Below are positions 16,973-25,685 of a DNA stretch of 64,000 nt, piece after piece. Each line of letters begins with the position of its first letter. Position 1 is the stretch's first letter. The notes below the pieces were generated by a model. It was not told the origin of the DNA. It saw nothing but the letters and a program-made list of their open reading frames with translations, and made no database searches. The position numbers were made by a program, and so were the translations under genes. Source of the DNA: Phototrophicus methaneseepsis (GTDB taxonomy: Bacteria > Chloroflexota > Anaerolineae > Aggregatilineales > Phototrophicaceae); contig NZ_CP062983.1 of assembly GCF_015500095.1 (NCBI RefSeq), forward strand, positions 5,518,001 through 5,582,000. Reading direction: 5' to 3'.

Positions 16973-17422
16973 ATGCCCACAATTGAACAAAAATTTACGA
17001 TTAATCGCCCTGTGATTGAAGTTTTTAGGGTGGCGACAGATTACAAGAACGCCAGCGATTGGCAGCCAGATACGCTCAGCGTGAATATGATCGCCGGGGA
17101 CCCGATCCGCTCAGGGACCATGCTCACCTTCGAGCGCAGGTTCATGGGCCGTACGATTATTGTGAATGTGGACGTGGTGGACTTCCAGCGAAATAAGCTT
17201 GTAGAGTGGCAAGGCGCGCATGGCGGGTTCCGTTACCACCGCCTGACAGAATTTATCTCCACAGGCGGCAGTACGGAAATTCACGATACACTCGATATCA
17301 ATCTCGGGTGGATTCGCTTCTGGTATATTCCCTTCTTCAAGAGTGCTGTCAATTCGCAGATCTCAAAAGAATGGGCGAACCTCAAACAACAGGTTGAGAG
17401 CGGCGCAGGCATGCGTGGTTAA
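16973..17422 (+). CDS. SRPBCC (START-like) family protein
   Basis: 149 residues with the polyketide cyclase/START-like pattern: N-terminal strand IEQKFTINRPVIEVF, helix and DWQPD, then long beta strands (TMLTFERRFMGRTIIVNVDVVDFQ) and a C-terminal helix (VNSQISKEWANLKQQVE). These proteins form a hydrophobic pocket that binds lipids or other small apolar ligands. No catalytic residue can be assigned. ATG is preceded by GGAGG, and a TATAAT lies at 16927-16932. It is transcribed alone. Confidence 0.85.
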   Translation: MPTIEQKFTINRPVIEVFRVATDYKNASDWQPDTLSVNMIAGDPIRSGTMLTFERRFMGRTIIVNVDVVDFQRNKLVEWQGAHGGFRYHRLTEFISTGGSTEIHDTLDINLGWIRFWYIPFFKSAVNSQISKEWANLKQQVESGAGMRG

Positions 17423-17518
17423 CGCTCAACCGTTACAGCCATACCCTATTGTGTGGCGACTGTATAGGACGACTATCGTTAGCACGTATAGTCGGATAGC
17501 ACCGCGTGTTGTTTGTCT

Positions 17519-18112
17519 TTAGTAGACAGCCTCATGAAGGCCCAGAGCAGCGATAACAGCCGGCATCACCATGCGCTGATAAATTACCGCCATGGTCTCC
17601 GGCGTTTCCTGCATGTTGTTATCCAACCATTGCAGCATCAAGGCAAACATCGCACCAGATGCGAAATGCGCAACAGTGTGTGTTGGTGTGAGGGAAGGCA
17701 TATCCTGCGGGAGAAGCGCCTTAATATTCTCTTCGATGACATCCGCAATGTAGTTAATCGCACGATTGCTGACGTAGGTCACGCTGCGATCACCCAGGAA
17801 AAGCGAGGTATACAGGTCTTTGTACAGCGAAACATGCTCAAAGACCACCGAGCTTGATTGATGGCCCGGCTTTTGCCAATCGAGATCAATAAGCGACGCA
17901 TCGAGAGATGCCACCAGTTCATCAAACAGCGATTCCAGGCTGTCAGCAAGCAATTCATCTTTCTCCTTGTAGTGGAGATAAAATGTAGCGCGACTAAGAT
18001 CTGCCCGGTCTGTGATTTGCTGAATGGTTACATTCTCATAACCACTTTCCATGACCAATGCGAGTAACGCATCTCGTAGTTGGCGACGCGTGCGACGTAC
18101 ACGACGATCCAT
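17519..18112 (-). CDS. TetR/AcrR family transcriptional regulator
   Basis: About 197 residues. The N-terminal helix-turn-helix is typical: RRTRRQLRDALLALVMESGYENVTIQQITDRADLSRATFYLHY, then KDELLADSLESLFDEL. The C-terminal helical domain is divergent and would bind the effector. ATG at 18112 is chosen because AAGGA precedes it by about 10 bases and because family members begin close to the D-R-R-V-R-R-T motif; ATG at 18142 is possible. It is divergent from the GT4 gene. No clear palindromic operator is seen in its own upstream region. Confidence 0.88.
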   Translation of the reverse strand: MDRRVRRTRRQLRDALLALVMESGYENVTIQQITDRADLSRATFYLHYKEKDELLADSLESLFDELVASLDASLIDLDWQKPGHQSSSVVFEHVSLYKDLYTSLFLGDRSVTYVSNRAINYIADVIEENIKALLPQDMPSLTPTHTVAHFASGAMFALMLQWLDNNMQETPETMAVIYQRMVMPAVIAALGLHEAVY

Positions 18113-18408
18113 GTGAACACGTTCCTTTACTTTTGCATCCATGACATCCCAAGCTAAGCAGCGCATCAACACCTAAGTCTGCAATGCGTAAAACTGGGCA
18201 TCAGAGGTGGACATTATGTATAAGAGTAGTCTTTTAGTCAATTGTGGGTAATTGTGCTCCAAAATACATCCGAGGAAGGGCATAGAAATCGTTTACAAAT
18301 GTCACAACTTTCTTTATTGGATACTAATACGTATTTAAAATTGGACTTACATCTACTCATCAGATTTGACTCTATGCTCACAAGAGGCAATAAGTCATAA
18401 TAAAACCT

Positions 18409-19554
18409 ATGACAATCAAAATTCTCTTCACATCCTGGTATAGTGGCCTTGGCGGTGGCGAGACGGACTTGCTCACACTGGCGCAAGGTCTGGATCAAAC
18501 GCGCTACGAGCCGCATTTGCTGCTGCCTCGCGTCGGTGAACTCGGTACGCAATGGCAGGCCAATGGATGGTCTGTCCATTATGAGCGTTGGCGCGGTGCG
18601 ACAACCTGGTTCGTACCACGTTTGTGGGTGCAGTTCCCGGTCGTCACACGGATGAAAGAATTGCTCAAGTCACAGCGCATTGACATTGTTCATGCCGATT
18701 ATCACACATTGCCACTCATTGTCTCCGCTGCGCAGTCGCTGAATATCCCGGTCATGTGGACCTGCCACGGATGGTGGTTCCAGCCCAAGCCCTGGCAGCG
18801 TGGCTTCTTCCAGGCGATCCCCTGCGTGGCACGCAGCGAAGCGATCCGCGATGGATTCCTTGGCCCCCGCCCGTTCTTATCGCAGGATCAATTACCTGTG
18901 GTTTATTCCGGCGTGGATACAACACGATTCACCCCCAGCAAACAGCCTGAAGAACGCATGAAGGCGAATATTCCGCTTGATGCACCTGTGGTTGCCATGA
19001 TTGCCCGCTTCCAGCGGGTTAAAGGCCATTACACGTTTTTGGCGATGGCCCGCTGCATCCTTGAAATGTTACCGAATGCGCACTTCTTGATTGCAGGGGA
19101 AGACACATTTGGTGTCGCACGAGATGCGGATTACCGTCAGCAGGTTATCGAGAATATTCAGGCAGATAGCCAACTGAGAGAGCACGTGCATTTACTCGGG
19201 TTTCGGACGGATGTGGAACACGTCTTGCAAGCCGCTGATGTGGTGGTTTGCCCGTCGGAATTTGAAAGCTATGGCAAAGTGAACCTTGAGGCGATGGCCT
19301 GCGGCGTGCCCGTCGTCAGCACGAATAAAGGCGGTCCTTCTGAAACAGTGAAAGATGGCGAAACCGGCTATCTGGTAGAAGCCGGTGACGTCGATGGATT
19401 CGCCCAGGCGGTGCTCTCACTGTTACAAAACCCGCAGCAACGTGCCCAACTTGGCAAACAGGCGCGTGCATGGGTCGAGGAACATTTTTCTGCAAAGCAG
19501 ATGGTCAAACAGTACGAAGAGACCTTCGAACGATTGCTAGCCCGGTCATCATAA
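18409..19554 (+). CDS. Family 4 glycosyltransferase
   Basis: 381 residues, GT-B fold. The N-terminal domain starts with SWYSGLGGGETDLLTLAQGL. The C-terminal domain has VVAMIARFQRVKGH, the strand LIAGED, and the nucleotide-sugar-binding block CPSEFESYGKVNLEAMACGVPVV with its E-x7-E motif, followed by NKGGPSETVKDGETGYLV. It probably transfers a sugar from a nucleotide donor during glycan or glycolipid synthesis; donor and acceptor cannot be read from sequence. There is no Shine-Dalgarno: CATAAT at 18396-18401 ends 7 bases before ATG, suggesting a leaderless transcript. No polysaccharide cluster surrounds it. Confidence 0.9.
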   Translation: MTIKILFTSWYSGLGGGETDLLTLAQGLDQTRYEPHLLLPRVGELGTQWQANGWSVHYERWRGATTWFVPRLWVQFPVVTRMKELLKSQRIDIVHADYHTLPLIVSAAQSLNIPVMWTCHGWWFQPKPWQRGFFQAIPCVARSEAIRDGFLGPRPFLSQDQLPVVYSGVDTTRFTPSKQPEERMKANIPLDAPVVAMIARFQRVKGHYTFLAMARCILEMLPNAHFLIAGEDTFGVARDADYRQQVIENIQADSQLREHVHLLGFRTDVEHVLQAADVVVCPSEFESYGKVNLEAMACGVPVVSTNKGGPSETVKDGETGYLVEAGDVDGFAQAVLSLLQNPQQRAQLGKQARAWVEEHFSAKQMVKQYEETFERLLARSS

Positions 19555-19649
19555 CGCCCAAAAACGGACCAGATAGGCAATTGTCCTGACTTACAGCACA
19601 GCGGTATACTCAGCTAAGTAACCGCCGAACAGCAGAGGCGCAACGCTCC

Positions 19650-20057
19650 ATGACAAAAACCGAACCCGGTGCGCGCAATATCTTCAATATTACTGAGCCA
19701 GAGCGCTACCGTTGCCAGGTCTATCATTATCACAGCCGCTTGTCGCGCCTTTACCTGCGCGTCTTTAAAGAACAGAATCAGCAACCCTCGTTTTATCTGC
19801 TTTTCTCCGATGTGGCTTACTTCGATTGCCCGGTGACGTGGCAAGGCGCACAGTTCGACATTGCAGAATACGATGAATGCCTCCAGCTTATGCTCGATAG
19901 CGGGCTGGTTGGGCAGGCGATTTTACGCTTCCCAGGGGCCTATGCTTCTCTGACGGAGTATACGCGGCTTTACCGTGCTCCAGGCCCACCCCGCCCCATC
20001 CAGATCATCGCGGGCAGTGGCAGCCTGCTGCAGCGCCTACCCAACGACTTGGGCTAA
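19650..20057 (+). CDS. Hypothetical protein
   Basis: 135 residues, no signal peptide or membrane helix. The central part has strands YRCQVYHYHSRLSRLYLRVF and SFYLLFSDVAYFDCPVTW and an acidic helix (FDIAEYDECLQLMLDSG). AGAGGC precedes ATG at 19650. I do not recognise a family. The coding character (no rare-codon runs, plausible ribosome site) supports a real gene. It is convergent with the nucleotidyltransferase-like gene, 23 bases apart. Confidence 0.55.
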   Translation: MTKTEPGARNIFNITEPERYRCQVYHYHSRLSRLYLRVFKEQNQQPSFYLLFSDVAYFDCPVTWQGAQFDIAEYDECLQLMLDSGLVGQAILRFPGAYASLTEYTRLYRAPGPPRPIQIIAGSGSLLQRLPNDLG

Positions 20058-20080
20058 CGAGAAAAGTCTTGCGCGGGGCC

Positions 20081-20764
20081 TTATGCCTGCCGCTGCTGGT
20101 GTGCCAGATACTGATCAATTTTTTCAACACGGTCCAGCAAGCCACGTCTTTGGCTCACAGCCCGTTGTAATTCGAGCGGCACGACGCTGATAGCCTTATC
20201 GTGCCAATGGATAACTTCTAGCTGGCGCGCAGCAACCGGGCCGTAATCACTGGGTTCTGGCTCATCAATACTCGCATGCACACCGCCTACCCATTCAAAA
20301 CGTGCAGATAGAAAAGCCCGTCCAAAAGTATTCCAGACCCACCCACCTTGCAGCGGTTCGATGAGATAATCCAGCAATAAGTCGCCTAATTTTTCTGAAC
20401 TGGCATCATCGACAGCAATATCAAGATCATGCGGCGCGACATCAATGCCCCTTACAGCCAGGGCCCCGCTACCGACCAGCCACCAGTTGATGTCTGCACC
20501 ATCAATGAGGCTCAAAAACGTCAACAGGGCCTCCTCCCAGGCAACAGGCTTGATGTGTGCAGATTGTAAGACAATCTCCTCTGCATATCGTTCAAAGTTC
20601 TTATAGATATGCTCTAGGTGGGGCGTCTCTATAGGGAATGATTTGGCAAAGCCTCCCTCGGTAGGTAGATAGTACAATCCCTGTACAGCGTCCTGATACA
20701 CAGGCTCTACATCCGTAAACATAAAAGATGCTGTGGTGCTATCCATCCGCAAACACGTCTTCAT
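20081..20764 (-). CDS. Nucleotidyltransferase-superfamily protein
   Basis: 227 residues. The core LVGSGALAVRG (Gly98-Ser99) followed by HDLDIAVD (Asp113, Asp115) is the G-S-x9-14-D-x-D signature of polymerase-beta-like nucleotidyltransferases (MNT/AbiEii type). The second half contains a helical region and a strand with VHASIDEPEP, which may supply a third acidic residue. ATG at 20764 has AGAGG upstream. No adjacent HEPN or antitoxin partner is seen, so a toxin-antitoxin role is not supported here. The substrate is unknown. Confidence 0.7.
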   Translation of the reverse strand: MKTCLRMDSTTASFMFTDVEPVYQDAVQGLYYLPTEGGFAKSFPIETPHLEHIYKNFERYAEEIVLQSAHIKPVAWEEALLTFLSLIDGADINWWLVGSGALAVRGIDVAPHDLDIAVDDASSEKLGDLLLDYLIEPLQGGWVWNTFGRAFLSARFEWVGGVHASIDEPEPSDYGPVAARQLEVIHWHDKAISVVPLELQRAVSQRRGLLDRVEKIDQYLAHQQRQA

Positions 20765-20900
20765 GATGCCTCTTGCTTGCTGTGATAAGCCATTAAGTAG
20801 AACACCTTATTTTAACACTTTCAGACCGTTCTTTTCAGCATATCCTGTCACTGAGACGGTTCAATTGCTGGCAACCGTTACATTAAGCAAATATTCCAGC

Positions 20901-20929
20901 ACATATACACAACAAGTGTGTATATATGT
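20901..20929. repeat. Imperfect inverted repeat upstream of the small gene
   Basis: ACATATACACA at 20901-20911 pairs with TGTGTATATATGT at 20917-20929, with one extra AT. An operator or a hairpin in the leader is possible. Confidence 0.5.
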
Positions 20930-20977
20930 ATGCAAAACCAGAACGTCGCAGTACAATGAAACGTATAGGGTATATAG

Positions 20978-21048
20978 AAAGGAGGCGGTTGTTGCAAACG
21001 TTGACGTCTGCATGCGATACGTTTTGCACACCCAACGAAGATGAATGA
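20978..21048 (+). other. Candidate leader peptide with strong ribosome site
   Basis: AAAGGAGG at 20978-20985 is followed by TTG codons at 20989 and 20992 that open an 18-19 codon frame ending with TGA at 21046-21048. That frame overlaps the ATG of the next gene (21041) by eight bases. The downstream ATG itself has only a weak ribosome site. The layout suggests translational coupling; the peptide itself is unrecognised. Confidence 0.35.
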
Positions 21049-21277
21049 CCCTAAAATTTCCGAACTCACAGTGAGCCAGCTGAAGCATCTCATTCGTCGG
21101 ACTGTTCAGGAAGCTGTTGCCGAAGTCATTATTGAGTTTAGTGTCGCCGCAGAAGCTGATGCACAGATCACCTATGAAGCCGAGATGGTCGATTATCTGC
21201 GTTCTATTCTGCAATCATCCCAAGTCACACAAGAATCAAAAGCTGTCTCAGCTCCGGCTACTCATCTGGATGACTAG
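21041..21277 (+). CDS. Small helical hypothetical protein
   Basis: 78 residues. The N-terminal part (ISELTVSQLKHLIRRTVQEAVAEV) is an amphipathic helix of a kind seen in small antitoxin-like or scaffold proteins; the middle is acidic and the C terminus is low-complexity. No stop-free extension upstream offers a better start. No toxin gene follows. Function is unknown; antitoxin-like is only a resemblance. Confidence 0.55.
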   Translation: MNDPKISELTVSQLKHLIRRTVQEAVAEVIIEFSVAAEADAQITYEAEMVDYLRSILQSSQVTQESKAVSAPATHLDD

Positions 21278-21438
21278 CTAAGGCATTTGTACCAACCTGA
21301 TAATTTTCCTCGCCCCTGGCCACCAGGCGTCCCTCGCCCCGTCTGATGTGCCTGCTATGGGGACTATACGCTCTTCGCCTTTTGCGCTAAGATGCGCTCC
21401 AATTATTTCGTCTAAACCAGCAAAGTGATGGCGTCTAC

Positions 21439-22293
21439 GTGAGTATGTATGCGACCAATCCTGATACGCTGCCGTCTCGGCCAGAACCCAAGATCCTCAT
21501 CGCCCTCTTAGCCCTGAACGAAGCGCGCAACGTCGGGCGAGTCATTCATAATGTGAAGGCACATGTGCCCTTTGCAGATGTCCTGGTTGTTGATGATGGC
21601 TCTGTTGACGACACCGTCACTGTCGCACATGCAGCAGGTGCCCTGGTTGTACAAGTCCCCTATAACATTGGCATCGGGGCGGCAGAACAAACAGCCTTTA
21701 AGTTTGCGGCGCGACATGGCTATAAGGTCTTGATCCGCAATGATGGCGATGGTCAGCATGAGCCAGAAGATATTCCGCTGCTGTTGAACGCGTTGGAAAT
21801 GCAGCCCGCTGATATGATTATCGGGTCCCGCTTCATCGGTGAAGGGGATTATGGCACACCGACAACACGCCGCATGGGCATCCTGATTATCACAGGCATC
21901 CTACGACTGCTCACACAACAGCCTATTACAGACCCTACGTCCGGCTTCCGGGCGTTCAACCACCGCGCCATTACCTGCTTCGCCCAGATTTACCCCCAGG
22001 ATTACCCGGAACCAGAGACGATTGTCATGGCGCACCGGTTGGGGCTGCGCGTCAAAGAAGTTCCGGCGCATTTTCATGTTCGGCAGCATGGGCGCTCGCA
22101 GTTCTTCAGCATCCGCACCGTCGCATATTATATGGTCAAGGTCATCCTGGCGATCTTCATTGATGCGCTGCGCCGCGACCCACTGCCAGAAACCGTCACC
22201 ATCCTACCGCCAGAGCCGCCCATACAGGCCCCCACACAAGCGCAGGCCCAGCCCACGGCCCAGCCACCCGTTAAACAATCCAACATGGACTAA
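21439..22293 (+). CDS. Family 2 glycosyltransferase (dolichol-phosphate-mannose-synthase-like)
   Basis: 284 residues, GT-A fold. KILIALLALNEARNVG opens the domain; DVLVVDDGSVDDT gives the nucleotide-binding acidic residues and IRNDGDGQHEPEDI the D-x-D-like metal site, followed by GSRFIGEGDY and DPTSGFRAFN. The C terminus has a hydrophobic helix (AYYMVKVILAIFIDAL) and a Pro/Gln-rich tail. It probably transfers a sugar to a lipid carrier at the membrane face. GTG at 21439 is used; ATG at 21445 is possible. A NIF3-type domain gene follows after 49 bases. Confidence 0.9.
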   Translation: MSMYATNPDTLPSRPEPKILIALLALNEARNVGRVIHNVKAHVPFADVLVVDDGSVDDTVTVAHAAGALVVQVPYNIGIGAAEQTAFKFAARHGYKVLIRNDGDGQHEPEDIPLLLNALEMQPADMIIGSRFIGEGDYGTPTTRRMGILIITGILRLLTQQPITDPTSGFRAFNHRAITCFAQIYPQDYPEPETIVMAHRLGLRVKEVPAHFHVRQHGRSQFFSIRTVAYYMVKVILAIFIDALRRDPLPETVTILPPEPPIQAPTQAQAQPTAQPPVKQSNMD

Positions 22294-22342
22294 CCCGGCT
22301 TCAGCGTCGTAACCATCTAACCAGCCCCATGGAGTAACCTGA

Positions 22343-22681
22343 ATGACATCTTCACCAGAGCGCGTCATGATCGTCGTCGGCGCCCCGCCGGAAAATGTAA
22401 CCGCTGTTTTAGATGCGATCTCAGGAGCGGGCGGCGGCATCGTAGGTGACTATACGCATTGTGCCTTTGCGAACCCTGGCGAAGGTCGTTTTAAACCCAG
22501 TGCGGAGGCGCATCCTCACGTCGGTGACCGCGAAACGATCAATCGGGTGCCGGAAGTGCGCATCGAGACATTTTGTGAACGCAGGCTGGCAAAGCAGGTC
22601 GCTCAGGCTATCCGCGCGGCCCATCCTTACGAAGAACCCGTCATCTATATTGTGCCACTGCTCTCAGAAGACGACCTATAA
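22343..22681 (+). CDS. Stand-alone NIF3/YqfO C-terminal-type domain
   Basis: 112 residues matching the insert domain of NIF3/YqfO proteins: VMIVVGAPPENVTAVLDAISGAGGG, then IVGDYTHCAFANPGEGRFKP and a final AAHPYEEPVIYIVPL. In most bacteria this PII/CutA-like domain sits inside a metal-binding NIF3 protein of about 260-370 residues; here it stands alone. Function is not established. It follows the GT2 gene closely and is convergent with the methyltransferase gene, 15 bases apart. Confidence 0.8.
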   Translation: MTSSPERVMIVVGAPPENVTAVLDAISGAGGGIVGDYTHCAFANPGEGRFKPSAEAHPHVGDRETINRVPEVRIETFCERRLAKQVAQAIRAAHPYEEPVIYIVPLLSEDDL

Positions 22682-22696
22682 GCCCTGCCCGGTCCT

Positions 22697-23398
22697 TCAA
22701 CGCCGCACAGCATCTACATACCAGAAGAAATCGCCCGCTTGGTATACCTGCGCGACGAACCCTGCCGCCTCTAGGGCCGCCTTCAGGCCTTCTGCTTCGT
22801 AGAATACTTTGACGATCTGATACGTGCGGCCATCATTGAGTTTACGTGTCAGGGTCGTGCTGGCCTCCGGGATTACATGATCAACGGCGGTAGATGTCGG
22901 CGTTTTCAAAGAATCCACCAGGAATAAGCGACCATCTGGCACCAGCGCACGAGACATTGCCTCAAGGTGAGCGCTCAAGCGTTCCGGCGGCACGTGCGAC
23001 AGCCAGAAGCTGGCAAACAGCATGTCATATGTCTGGGTAGGCTCCCATTCAAACAGGTTCACCTGCTGATAAGTCACATTTTCAGCGGCAACTTTTGTCT
23101 GATTGATTTTGAGCATCTCCGGGGAGGCATCCAAGGCCGTGACTTGCTGCGCGAGTTGGGCCAGTTCCTGCGTCCAGATGCCCGTGCCACAGGCCAGTTC
23201 TACAACAGAATGGACCTGCCCGCCTGCAAAGAGCGCCTCTCGCACCGCTTCCGCAGCGGCAAACCAACGAGCGTTATTTTCTTCACCACGATCATAACGC
23301 CCCTGCCGATAAAACCACTCGTCATATTCAGCGGCCCGTGCCCGATAGTACGCCATCTGCTCTTCAATGACAGAAGGATTCCCCGTCTCGTCCATCAT
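22697..23398 (-). CDS. Class I SAM-dependent methyltransferase
   Basis: 233 residues. Motif I VVELACGTGIW binds AdoMet; VTALDASPEML is the strand-2 acidic motif, and DMLFASFWLSHVPPERL and LVPDGRLFLVDS are motifs II and III. It belongs to the Methyltransf_11/25 type. The substrate is not predictable; the N-terminal EEQMAYYRARAAEYDEWFYR segment is common among small-molecule methyltransferases. ATG at 23398 has AAAGG upstream. Confidence 0.88.
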   Translation of the reverse strand: MMDETGNPSVIEEQMAYYRARAAEYDEWFYRQGRYDRGEENNARWFAAAEAVREALFAGGQVHSVVELACGTGIWTQELAQLAQQVTALDASPEMLKINQTKVAAENVTYQQVNLFEWEPTQTYDMLFASFWLSHVPPERLSAHLEAMSRALVPDGRLFLVDSLKTPTSTAVDHVIPEASTTLTRKLNDGRTYQIVKVFYEAEGLKAALEAAGFVAQVYQAGDFFWYVDAVRR

Positions 23399-23564
23399 GC
23401 AGCCTTTCTTGCTCCAAATCTGACACCGATCAGCCCGATTCTAGCCCAGGGCAGCGCTCATAGGTATAGGAGCCGCTATGGTGGCGGATAACGATTTTGA
23501 ATAGAGATCGCTTTTGAATAGAGGCTGAATTTTAAGAAGACTCGCCTATTGCCTGCTTCAAAAC

Positions 23565-23594
23565 AAAAGTCCCCTCCAGAAGAAGGGGACTTTT
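23565..23594 (-). terminator. Terminator of the oligoendopeptidase gene
   Basis: AAAAGTCCCCT and AGGGGACTTTT arms around a short loop, 41 bases beyond the stop of the minus-strand gene. The closing T-rich arm acts as the T-run. Confidence 0.8.
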
Positions 23595-23634
23595 GATCAT
23601 GATTGCTTATTCTCATAGCATTCAAGAAAAGCGC

Positions 23635-25446
23635 TTACTCAATCAGACTTTCCAGACGGTCCACCAGGTCACTGAGCACAGCAAAGGTCTTTTCGACAGC
23701 TTCCGGCGTGGTCATATCGACGCCAGCCGTTTGCAGCGCCTGCATCGGATAAACGCGGCTGCCAAGCGTCAGGAATTCACGGTAATTCTCAACGGCATTG
23801 CCATCACCCGCCAGAATATCCGTCGCCAGGGCATGGGCAGCGCTGATCCCGGTCGAATACTGGAAGGTGTAAAACGGCACAAATAAGTGACCAAATGTGG
23901 CCCAGGTGATGCCTGTGCGTTCCGGGTCATCGGTCATCGTATCACCATAACCCTCCGCAAAGAGATCGCTCATCAGGCCATTGAGCGTATCCGCAGTCAG
24001 CGGCTTGCCTGCCATGACGCGGTTGTGTACTTCGTACTCAAAACGGGCCAGCGTCGGCATGATGAAGAAGTAGCGATGGAAGTTATCCATAGCTTCCTGG
24101 ATCTGCGTCAGTTGGAAATCGCGGTCGTCGGCATATTTTTCGAAGAGATAGGCACGCGTCAGGGCCTGGTTGAAGTTGCTAGCCACTTCCGCGACGAACA
24201 TGCTGTAGCCACTGTAGACGAAAGGCTGCGTCTTGCGAGAATAGTAGCTGTGCATGCTATGGCCCAATTCATGCGCCAATGTGCTCACACTGCCTAGGTC
24301 GTTGCTATGGCTCATCATGATGAAGGGGAACGTATCATATGTGCCGAAGGAGAAGGCCCCCTGGCGCTTGCCTTCGTTCAAGCTGGAATCGACCCAACGT
24401 TCTTCCAGGCAACCCTTGCGCAGGATTTCAACATAATCATCACCGAGCGGGGCCAGCCCTTCGCTAATGAGGTCAACGGATTCTTCAAAGTTGATCTTGG
24501 GCGAGTTGTTGGTTAGCGGGGCCCAGATATCCCAGGGGTGGATCGTATCATAGCCCAGGGCACGGCGGCGCACATCCCAGTAGCGGTGCCAGGTGGGCAG
24601 GTTCTTCTGGAAGGTATCTACCAGATTATGAAAGACGGCTGTCGGCAAATTATGTGCAGAGAGCATCCGCTCTAACGTGCTGTCATATTTACGCACGCGC
24701 GTTTCAAAAGCTTGCTGCTTAACATCGGTCAGGTAGGCACTGGCGAACGTATTTTTATACGTCAGGTAGCCATCCATATAATTCTGCCAGACAGTACGGC
24801 GCAGGGTGCGGTCATTGCTGCCGATCGCAACACCGCGCACACTCTGATTCACCGATGTTGGCTGGTCATCTTCGTCATGGGCTGGCTCAAATTGAAGGTC
24901 CGTATTGGCGAGTTCCGTCGCTGTCTGCTGTGCCCCGCCGAAGGACTCCGAAAGCATGCCTAAAATGGCTTCTACTTCAGCAGAGCGCACATGGGGCTGT
25001 AAGCGGAACAGATCGTCAATGGCTTTGCCCATATGCGACAGACGCGGCTCGCTGGTCATCCACTCTTCCAGCGTTTCCTGGCCGATATTCAGCAGTTCGG
25101 GGTCCGCGAAAGCGGTCAGGCTGCTGAACTGACCGTACAAGCCCATAATCTGGCCGACAAGCTGCTTAGCCACCATATCATTGCCATCGACAGAGACGGA
25201 CATACGCGCGTAAAAAGCCAGTTTACTCACCCGTCGCGCGAGATCTTCCGCCAGATCATTGTAGTTAGCCCATTGGGCCGCACCCTGGCTGAGCGTGCCA
25301 GGATACGCTTCTAGCTGCGGTAATTCCGATTGCACCGTTTCATATTCTTTTTGCCATGCCTCGACATCCGCAAAGACACTTTCTCGGTTCCAGGTCGCTG
25401 CCTGGGGCACATCCGCACGTGCTAAAACTGGATTTTCTACAGCCAT
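23635..25446 (-). CDS. pepF: Oligoendopeptidase F (M3 family metallopeptidase)
   Basis: 603 residues from ATG at 25446, preceded by GAGGATAGG; a GTG at 25461 is less likely. The zinc site is HELGH at about 392-396 within the family motif LAHELGHSMHSYYSRK, with the third ligand expected in the following FVAEVASNFNQAL segment. The long N-terminal helical domain (about 25-200) matches PepF oligopeptidases of about 600 residues. It degrades short peptides in the cytoplasm; no signal peptide is present. Confidence 0.93.
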   Translation of the reverse strand: MAVENPVLARADVPQAATWNRESVFADVEAWQKEYETVQSELPQLEAYPGTLSQGAAQWANYNDLAEDLARRVSKLAFYARMSVSVDGNDMVAKQLVGQIMGLYGQFSSLTAFADPELLNIGQETLEEWMTSEPRLSHMGKAIDDLFRLQPHVRSAEVEAILGMLSESFGGAQQTATELANTDLQFEPAHDEDDQPTSVNQSVRGVAIGSNDRTLRRTVWQNYMDGYLTYKNTFASAYLTDVKQQAFETRVRKYDSTLERMLSAHNLPTAVFHNLVDTFQKNLPTWHRYWDVRRRALGYDTIHPWDIWAPLTNNSPKINFEESVDLISEGLAPLGDDYVEILRKGCLEERWVDSSLNEGKRQGAFSFGTYDTFPFIMMSHSNDLGSVSTLAHELGHSMHSYYSRKTQPFVYSGYSMFVAEVASNFNQALTRAYLFEKYADDRDFQLTQIQEAMDNFHRYFFIMPTLARFEYEVHNRVMAGKPLTADTLNGLMSDLFAEGYGDTMTDDPERTGITWATFGHLFVPFYTFQYSTGISAAHALATDILAGDGNAVENYREFLTLGSRVYPMQALQTAGVDMTTPEAVEKTFAVLSDLVDRLESLIE

Positions 25447-25685
25447 AATGCCTATCCTCACTCTTTTTGCATTGCACTGCTATTGCATAAATCGCTAAGG
25501 CCTGATTATGGAGAATCCGCCTACAAAGTGCAAAGACCATACCAACCACTTCTACAAAGCATGCTCCAAGAGGCAAGCACACAAGGACGCATTCATACAA
25601 GAGCACTTTATGTTGCCAAACCATATATAGCAAACAAGCACGTATAGTAAAATGAATCGACGTAGCCGATATAGATCCTTATAGG

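Noticed and set aside
7475-20966. Shared 15-mer TACAATGAAACGTAT at about 7475 and 20952
   Set aside because: A 15-base match within 64 kb is expected by chance a few times, and surrounding bases do not match.
20081-21277. Toxin-antitoxin pair of the nucleotidyltransferase-like and small helical genes
   Set aside because: The genes are divergent and about 275 bases apart, and neither matches a known MNT/HEPN or AbiE partner.
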